Part shown: piece after piece, positions 28,027-33,729 of the stretch
Numbering within the stretch: position 1 is the stretch's first letter
Layout of the letters: each line of letters opens with the position of its first letter
Source: an uncultured Flavobacteriales bacterium
GTDB taxonomy: Bacteria > Bacteroidota > Bacteroidia > Flavobacteriales > BACL11
Direction of reading: 5' to 3'
Assembly: GCA_950069165.1 (NCBI GenBank)
Contig: CATMIT010000004.1
Location: forward strand, 1-33,729
Length of the DNA: 33,729 nucleotides
Position numbers and translations under genes: made by a program
Notes under the pieces: model-generated
Seen by the model: the letters and a program-made list of their open reading frames with translations, nothing else
What the model was told of the DNA's origin: nothing
Databases searched by the model: none

Positions 28027-28879
28027 AAAACAAAATGGATTAGGAAGAGGTTTAGATGCAATACTTCCAAATATCGCAACTCCTGAAATTAGTATTTCCA
28101 GAATAGAAACAAATCCTTTTCAGCCCAGAAATATTTTTGATGAAGAATCCTTAAAAGAACTAGCTGTTTCTATTAAAGAGCTAGGTATAATCCAACCAAT
28201 TACGGTTCGTAAATTAGGGTTCGATAAATACCAACTTATTTCAGGAGAAAGAAGATTAAGAGCTTCTGAAATTGTAGGATTAACAAAAATTCCGGCATAC
28301 ATCCGTATTGCAAACGATCAGCAAATGCTAGAAATGGCTTTGGTCGAAAATATCCAAAGAGAAAACCTTAATCCTATTGAGGTGGCCCTAAGTTTTCAAA
28401 GACTAATTGAGGAGTGTAATTTAACCCAAGAAGCATGTAGTGAAAGAGTGGGTAAAAATAGAAGTACGATTACCAACTTTTTAAGATTACTAAAATTACC
28501 AGAAGAAATTCAATTAGGATTACAAAGTCAAAAAATAAGCATGGGACATGCTAGGGCTTTGATAAATGTAAGGGATAAGCAAAAACAAATCAACTTATAC
28601 CATGATGCGGTGGCCAATGGCATTTCAGTGCGAGAACTCGAACAAATGGTAAGAGAGTTTGCTGAAACAGACTACAATAGAACATCAAAGGAGAAAAGAG
28701 TAAAAATAATGATTCCCTTGCCTTTTGATAAACAAAGAAAGATGCATGAGTTATCTAACTATTTAGATAGACAGGTGCAGCTAAAAACAAACAAAAAAGG
28801 AAATGGAAAATTGATAATTCCATTTTCCTCTGATGAAGATTTTGAGAGAATCCTCTCTCTTATTAAAGTTAATTCTTGA
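28019..28879 (+). CDS. parB: Chromosome partitioning protein ParB (Spo0J)
   Basis: LGRGLDAILPN, IETNPFQPRNIFDEESLKELAVSIKELGIIQPITVRK, LISGERRLRASEIVGL, ALVENIQRENLNPIEVA, HTH RVGKNRSTITNFLRLLKLP. ATG at 28019 preferred over the upstream TTG at 28010. Confidence 0.95.
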   Translation: MNKKQNGLGRGLDAILPNIATPEISISRIETNPFQPRNIFDEESLKELAVSIKELGIIQPITVRKLGFDKYQLISGERRLRASEIVGLTKIPAYIRIANDQQMLEMALVENIQRENLNPIEVALSFQRLIEECNLTQEACSERVGKNRSTITNFLRLLKLPEEIQLGLQSQKISMGHARALINVRDKQKQINLYHDAVANGISVRELEQMVREFAETDYNRTSKEKRVKIMIPLPFDKQRKMHELSNYLDRQVQLKTNKKGNGKLIIPFSSDEDFERILSLIKVNS

Positions 28880-29394
28880 AATTTTCCAAAGAAATATTTC
28901 TAATTATTTTTTGCTTTTTCTACTTTTCAGCAGTAGAAGCACAGGATTTATCTAAGCCAATACAATCACCCAAAAAAGCAGCAATGCTATCGGCCGCCTT
29001 GCCTGGACTTGGACAAATTTACAATAAGAAATACTGGAAAGTCCCCCTTATTTATGCAGGATTTCTTACCTCTGTGTACTACATAAATGATAATAATAAT
29101 AGTTACAAGCAATACAAAGACGCCTATATTATCAGAACGGATAACAACCCGAGTACAGTGGATGATTTTGTGGGAGAATACAGTAGTGGCGATTTACTTA
29201 TTTTAAAAGATTTTTATAGAAGAAATAGGGAAATATCAATTTTGTGTTTTGTGGGAACTTATATCTTAAATATTGTGGATGCCTCTGTAGATGCACACCT
29301 TTTTGATTATGATATTTCTGATGATATTTCATTTCATATTTACCCTACTTCAACTAGCGACTTTAATGGATTTTGTTTAACGTTAAATTTGTAG
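28876..29394 (+). CDS. DUF5683 domain protein
   Basis: Signal-like N-terminus, KKAAMLSAALPGLGQIYNKKYWKVPLIYAGFLTSVYYI; TTG start overlapping the parB stop; position after parB matches Bacteroidota gene order. Confidence 0.85.
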   Translation: MKFSKEIFLIIFCFFYFSAVEAQDLSKPIQSPKKAAMLSAALPGLGQIYNKKYWKVPLIYAGFLTSVYYINDNNNSYKQYKDAYIIRTDNNPSTVDDFVGEYSSGDLLILKDFYRRNREISILCFVGTYILNIVDASVDAHLFDYDISDDISFHIYPTSTSDFNGFCLTLNL

Positions 29395-29399
29395 ATTTG
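29384..29399 (+). promoter_or_regulatory. Two adjacent -7-like elements before dapB (TAAATTTG, TAGATTTG)
   Basis: TAAATTTG at 29384-29391 and TAGATTTG at 29392-29399; the latter ends 5 nt before ATG and has TTTTG 16 nt upstream. Confidence 0.45.
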
Positions 29400-29404
29400 C
29401 CCTT

Positions 29405-30076
29405 ATGAAAATTGCAATATTAGGCAACGGTAAAATGGGAAAGCGAATTTCTGAATTAGCCACTGAAAATGGACATGAAATTGTAGCTGTATCATCTAGT
29501 AAAAATCCTGCAAATACATTAGATTTTATATCAGTTGATGTTGCCATAGATTTTAGCACTCCAACTTCTGCTTTTGAAAATATTGCGCATGCAATAAATA
29601 GTGGAATCCCTGTTATTTCTGGCACTACTGGCTGGTTAGAAAAGAAAAAAGAAATAGAAAAACTCTGCACTAATAAAGAGGGTGCTTTTTTATATGCCTC
29701 CAATTTTAGTTTGGGTATGAACCTCTTTTTTCAGTTAAACAAACAATTAGCCAAACTGATGAAAAATCAGAATTACGAAAGTAAAATTCACGAAATTCAT
29801 CATCTAGAAAAATTAGATTCGCCAAGTGGAACAGCCAAAACTTTAGCAATGGACAGTCAAGCAATATTAGATAAAGAAATTAAAATAACTGCTGATAGAG
29901 TTGAGAATATTCCTGGAACGCATAGTGTTACTTATATCTCCGAACAAGATAAAATAGAAATAAAACACACCGCAAAAAACCGAGACGGATTTGCAATAGG
30001 TGCAATTGTTGCAGCCGAATGGATAATAGGAAAGAAAGGAATTTTTACCATGAATGATGTACTAAAAATGCAATAA
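29405..30076 (+). CDS. dapB: 4-hydroxy-tetrahydrodipicolinate reductase
   Basis: AILGNGKMGKRISELA, PVISGTTGWLEK, ASNFSLGMNLFF, EIHHLEKLDSPSGTAKTLA, HTAKNRDGFAIGAIVAAEWIIGKKGIFTMNDVL. Confidence 0.95.
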   Translation: MKIAILGNGKMGKRISELATENGHEIVAVSSSKNPANTLDFISVDVAIDFSTPTSAFENIAHAINSGIPVISGTTGWLEKKKEIEKLCTNKEGAFLYASNFSLGMNLFFQLNKQLAKLMKNQNYESKIHEIHHLEKLDSPSGTAKTLAMDSQAILDKEIKITADRVENIPGTHSVTYISEQDKIEIKHTAKNRDGFAIGAIVAAEWIIGKKGIFTMNDVLKMQ

Positions 30077-30102
30077 AATATATAAAAATCGTTTTAAAAA
30101 AC

Positions 30103-31368
30103 ATGAAGAAATTAAAAGATAAATTAGGTAGATTTTTTAGATTAGTGATGTTTATTATTTTCACTATTGTGTGGAGTTTTTTTGTTTATGTAATAGATGG
30201 GGAGTGGCTTTATTTTATTCCGCTTTTTATTGCAGATGCCTTATTTTGGAAAACCTTTAATTATACCTTTTGGAAAAAAAGAGTAAAACAGAAAAAAAAG
30301 AAGAAAAAAAGCGAACTCAGAAATTGGTTTGATGCAATTCTTTTTGCCGTAATTGCGGCAACTATTTTGCGTACTTTTTTAATTGAGGCCTATACTATTC
30401 CCACTTCCTCTATGGAAAAATCTTTACTAATCGGAGACTTTCTTTTCGTGAGCAAGGTTAGTTATGGCCCAAGAGTACCTATGACTCCACTTGCTTTTCC
30501 GCTTGTACACCATACTATGCCAATTGGAGGAGGAAAGTCCTATTCTGAAAGTATAAAATTACCTTATCATAGAATGAAAGGGTTAGGACAGGTTAAAAGA
30601 AACGATTGTGTGGTATTTAATTGGCCAGCCGAAACCCTAGGGCGCCCTATCGACAAAAAGGAAAATTACATAAAAAGATGTGTAGGGATTCCAGGAGATA
30701 CAATTGAAGTAATAGATGGGCAACTAATGGTAAATCGAAATCCGCAAGAAGAATTTGAAGGCATGAAAAACCAGTTTCAATATAGTGTGAAAACAAAAGG
30801 AACTGGTCTGAATCCAAAAATATTGTATGAAAAATATGATATTACAGAAGGCGGTTATGGTAGAAATCAAAATGAATACAACCTAACGCTAACTAATAAA
30901 AACAGAGATGCATTAGCTACTTTCCCTAATGTGATATCTGTAGATAAAAGAGTAAAAAAAGAGGCTAAATTTGAAGAATACATCTTTCCTCATAGCAAGA
31001 ATTTTAGCTGGAATGAGGATAATTATGGACCTATCCTTATTCCTAAAGCTGGAACTACAATTCATTTAACAACTGAAAACCTACCGATTTATAAGGATAT
31101 TATTGAGCGATATGAAGGGAATACTTTAGAAATTGTGGGAGGAGAAATTTTAATTAATAAAGAGGTGGCTACTACTTATACTTTCAAAATGAATTATTAT
31201 TGGCTAATGGGTGATAATAGGCACAACTCTGCTGACTCTCGTTTTTGGGGTTTTGTACCAGAAGACCATATTGTTGGAAAAGCACTTTTTATTTGGATGA
31301 GTTGGGATAAAAATGCCAAAGGATTGAAAAAAATAAGATGGAATCGTTTGTTTGATGGAGTCAAATAA
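30103..31368 (+). CDS. lepB: Signal peptidase I (Bacteroidota long form)
   Basis: TIPTSSMEKSLLIGDFLFVSKVSYGPRVP, ENYIKRCVGIPGDTIEVIDGQLMVN, large insertion, YWLMGDNRHNSADSRFWGFVPEDHIVGKA. Confidence 0.95.
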   Translation: MKKLKDKLGRFFRLVMFIIFTIVWSFFVYVIDGEWLYFIPLFIADALFWKTFNYTFWKKRVKQKKKKKKSELRNWFDAILFAVIAATILRTFLIEAYTIPTSSMEKSLLIGDFLFVSKVSYGPRVPMTPLAFPLVHHTMPIGGGKSYSESIKLPYHRMKGLGQVKRNDCVVFNWPAETLGRPIDKKENYIKRCVGIPGDTIEVIDGQLMVNRNPQEEFEGMKNQFQYSVKTKGTGLNPKILYEKYDITEGGYGRNQNEYNLTLTNKNRDALATFPNVISVDKRVKKEAKFEEYIFPHSKNFSWNEDNYGPILIPKAGTTIHLTTENLPIYKDIIERYEGNTLEIVGGEILINKEVATTYTFKMNYYWLMGDNRHNSADSRFWGFVPEDHIVGKALFIWMSWDKNAKGLKKIRWNRLFDGVK

Positions 31369-31978
31369 TTCTTTTTTACTGCCTACCTCCTACCTAGCCC
31401 CAATTGGATATTATGCTGTTTTGCTACAAAACGAAAATTGTGAAACTGAACAATACGAACATTTTGTAAAACAAAGTATTCGAAACAGATGTGATATTTA
31501 TGGAGCAAATGGTAAGCTAACTTTAAGTATTCCAAAACAAAGAAAAGCAAGCTCTAAAACCCAGATAAAAGACATAAAAATAGCATACCATCACCCATGG
31601 CAAAAAGAGCATTGGAAATCTATTTGTAGCGCTTATCGTTCTTCCTCTTATTTTGAATTTTTTGAAGATTTATTTGTTCCTTTTTACGAAAAAAGAGAAA
31701 CTTTCCTTTTAGATTTTAACCTGAAACTGCAAGAAGTGATTTTTAAATGTTTGCAAATAAAAGATACAAGTATTCTGACACAATCTTACCAAAAACAAAG
31801 CACTTCAAACGATTACCGAAACGCTACTTTTCAAATAAAAAATCAAACAAAATACCATCAAGTTTTTGAAAATAAATGCGGCTTTATTTCAAATCTATCC
31901 ATTATCGATTTACTCTTTAATAAAGGTCCTGAAAGTGCAGATTATTTAAATAATCTAGATATTCGTATTGAGATATAA
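31352..31978 (+). CDS. WbqC-like family protein
   Basis: LAPIGYYAVLLQNENCETEQYEHFVKQSIRNRCDIYGANGKLTLSIPKQ...QWKEHWKSICSAYRSSSYFEFFED-type pattern (here PWQKEHWKSICSAYRSSSYFEFFED); position after lepB. Confidence 0.82.
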   Translation: MMESNNSFLLPTSYLAPIGYYAVLLQNENCETEQYEHFVKQSIRNRCDIYGANGKLTLSIPKQRKASSKTQIKDIKIAYHHPWQKEHWKSICSAYRSSSYFEFFEDLFVPFYEKRETFLLDFNLKLQEVIFKCLQIKDTSILTQSYQKQSTSNDYRNATFQIKNQTKYHQVFENKCGFISNLSIIDLLFNKGPESADYLNNLDIRIEI

Positions 31979-32031
31979 AATATTAGAAGAAAAGTCTCAC
32001 ATCTAATTACTACTATCTAACATCTATTTTC

Positions 32032-32039
32032 TATTTTTG
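32032..32039 (+). promoter_or_regulatory. Candidate -7 element TATTTTTG for the carboxyltransferase gene
   Basis: Matches TAnnTTTG 16 nt before ATG 32056; -33 not evident. Confidence 0.35.
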
Positions 32040-32055
32040 ACAAAATTTATTCGCA

Positions 32056-33627
32056 ATGGCAGATTTAGAATTCAACAAAAATGATGATAAGATGAGATTG
32101 CTCATCTCAGAGATGAAAAGGAAACATGCTAAAGTATCCTTGGGTGGTGGTAAAAAGAAGATTGAAAAACAACACAAAAAAGGGAAACTTACCGCTCGTG
32201 AGCGAATTGAATACCTAAAAGATAAGACGGCTGACTTCTTAGAAATTGGTGCATTTGTAGGAGAAGGAATGTACACTGAATATGGTGGATGCCCATCAGG
32301 AGGAGTAGTTGCAGGAATCACCTATGTAAAAGACAGACAATGTATTGTTGTTGCCAATGATGCTACTGTAAAAGCAGGAGCTTGGTTCCCCATTACTGCT
32401 AAGAAAAACTTAAGAATGCAAGAAATTGCAATGGAAAACAGATTGCCAATTATTTACTTAGTTGATAGTGCAGGAGTTTTCCTGCCAATGCAAGATGAGA
32501 TTTTTCCTGACAAAGAACATTTCGGAAGAATATTTAGGAATAATGCTCGTATGAGTTCCATGGGAATTACTCAGATTTCTGCCGTAATGGGGAGCTGTGT
32601 TGCGGGGGGTGCTTACCTTCCTATTATGAGTGATGAAGCCCTTATTGTAGATAAAACTGGATCTATATTTTTAGCAGGGAGTTACCTTGTAAAAGCCGCT
32701 ATTGGCGAAACTATTGATAACGAAACTTTAGGGGGAGCTACTACCCATTGCGAAATTTCAGGTGTAACTGATTATAAAGCCAAGGACGATAAAGATGCCT
32801 TGGATAAAATCCGAAATATAATGGATAAAATTGGTGATTCTGAAAAGGCAGGATTTAACCGAAAGGAAGCCAAAAAACCAAAGGAGAACGAGAAAGAAAT
32901 TTACGGAATATTACCTAGGAACAGGACAAAACCCTATAACATGAAGGACATCATTGCTCGTTTGGTGGATAGTTCTGATTTTGAAGAATATAAGCAAGGG
33001 TACGGTAAGTCTATAATTTGCGGATATGCTAGGGTTGATGGTTGGGCAGTAGGTATTGTAGCCAACCAAAGAGAAATGATAAAAACCAAAAAAGGAGAAA
33101 TGCAGTTTGGTGGGGTTATCTATTCCGATTCTGCCGATAAAGCAGCTCGATTTATTGCAAATTGCAATCAGAAAAAGATTCCATTGGTGTTTTTGCAAGA
33201 TGTTACTGGTTTTATGGTAGGTTCACGCTCTGAACATGGTGGTATTATTAAAGATGGCGCCAAAATGGTAAGTGCCATGGCAAATTCTGTAGTTCCTAAG
33301 TTTACTATTATTATTGGTAATTCCTATGGTGCAGGCAATTATGCCATGTGTGGTAAGGCTTACGACCCAAGGCTGATTGTAAGTTGGCCAACTGCACAAC
33401 TGGCCGTTATGGGTGGTGAACAAGCAGCTAAAGTATTGTTGCAAATTGAAAAAGCATCCTTAAAAACTAAAGGAGAAGAAATTGACGCAAAGGAAGAAAC
33501 AAAATTATTGAAGACTATTACCGATAGGTATGATGAACAAACCTCTCCGTACTATGCAGCCTCTCGCCTTTGGGTGGATGCCATTATCGATCCTCTGGAA
33601 ACCAGAAAAGTTATCTCTGCAGCTTAA
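32056..33627 (+). CDS. Acyl-CoA carboxylase carboxyltransferase subunit (propionyl/methylmalonyl-CoA type)
   Basis: GKLTARERIEYLKD, FLEIGAFVGEGMYTEYGGCPSGGVVAGI, LVDSAGVFLPMQDEIFPD, VMGSCVAGGAYLPIMSDEALIV, GGATTHCEISGVTDY, FLQDVTGFMVGSRSEHGGIIKDGAKMVSAMANS, VPKFTIIIGNSYGAGNYAMCGKAYDPR. Confidence 0.95.
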   Translation: MADLEFNKNDDKMRLLISEMKRKHAKVSLGGGKKKIEKQHKKGKLTARERIEYLKDKTADFLEIGAFVGEGMYTEYGGCPSGGVVAGITYVKDRQCIVVANDATVKAGAWFPITAKKNLRMQEIAMENRLPIIYLVDSAGVFLPMQDEIFPDKEHFGRIFRNNARMSSMGITQISAVMGSCVAGGAYLPIMSDEALIVDKTGSIFLAGSYLVKAAIGETIDNETLGGATTHCEISGVTDYKAKDDKDALDKIRNIMDKIGDSEKAGFNRKEAKKPKENEKEIYGILPRNRTKPYNMKDIIARLVDSSDFEEYKQGYGKSIICGYARVDGWAVGIVANQREMIKTKKGEMQFGGVIYSDSADKAARFIANCNQKKIPLVFLQDVTGFMVGSRSEHGGIIKDGAKMVSAMANSVVPKFTIIIGNSYGAGNYAMCGKAYDPRLIVSWPTAQLAVMGGEQAAKVLLQIEKASLKTKGEEIDAKEETKLLKTITDRYDEQTSPYYAASRLWVDAIIDPLETRKVISAA

Positions 33628-33729
33628 ATTTTGCGAAGAAAACAATGCAAAAATTGTATTTAGCAGTTACGGCCGCATTAAAGAAAATGGCGAAAATTTA
33701 AATGAAATAATCGAAGCTTTACCTTTTGT
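33578..33729 (+). CDS. Possible partial ORF running off the window end, overlapping the end of the carboxyltransferase gene
   Basis: Open frame MPLSILWKPEKLSLQLKFCEENNAKIVFSSYGRIKENGENLNEIIEALPF...; amino-acid composition after FCEE looks coding, but start codon is uncertain and family not recognised. Confidence 0.3.
   Translation, partial: MPLSILWKPEKLSLQLKFCEENNAKIVFSSYGRIKENGENLNEIIEALPF

Noticed and set aside
29383-29703. 106-aa minus-strand ORF over dapB
   Set aside because: Antisense shadow of the conserved DapB nucleotide-binding region.
32031-32321. Minus-strand ORFs over the carboxyltransferase gene (also 32911-33198 and 33223-33444)
   Set aside because: Shadow ORFs of a highly conserved gene.
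1-33729. Search by eye for tRNAs, rRNA, CRISPR repeats, transposases, integrases, toxin-antitoxin pairs, restriction-modification or phage genes
   Set aside because: None supported. The window reads as core chromosome, so I do not propose a defence or mobile system.

Overview
This 33.7 kb window is AT-rich, gene-dense chromosomal DNA. Gene content (DUF3276/Pur, DUF5683, DUF1573-YajC-YbbR order, ParAB-DapB-LepB-WbqC order, TAnnTTTG-like promoters, few visible Shine-Dalgarno sites) points to a Bacteroidota genome, probably flavobacterial-like. I support about 25 protein-coding genes, mostly housekeeping: an exonuclease-fused DnaE, a cysteine synthase family enzyme, a FtsX/LolE-type permease, a DUF1343 (NamZ-like) lipoprotein, a YkgJ-type Cys-cluster protein, a 2-oxoacid dehydrogenase E2, a GT2/sugar-transferase-like fusion, RecR, a sodium:solute symporter, Lgt, MtaB, an SBP_bac_5 lipoprotein, RecG, YbbR-like, YajC, DUF1573, NusB, Leu/Glu-type dehydrogenase, an MsbA-like ABC exporter, DUF3276, ParA, ParB, DUF5683, DapB, LepB, WbqC-like and an acyl-CoA carboxylase carboxyltransferase subunit. 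Two intrinsic terminators are clear. I saw no tRNA, rRNA, CRISPR array, IS element, prophage or recognisable defence locus, and I do not claim a new multi-gene system. Items worth a second look: a 58-aa two-helix membrane protein ORF missed by the ORF track, a truncated PKD-domain surface protein remnant, several -7 promoter elements 4-5 nt from start codons (predicted leaderless mRNAs), a cluster of inverted repeats upstream of dnaE, the domain fusions, and a possible 3' frameshift in dnaE.
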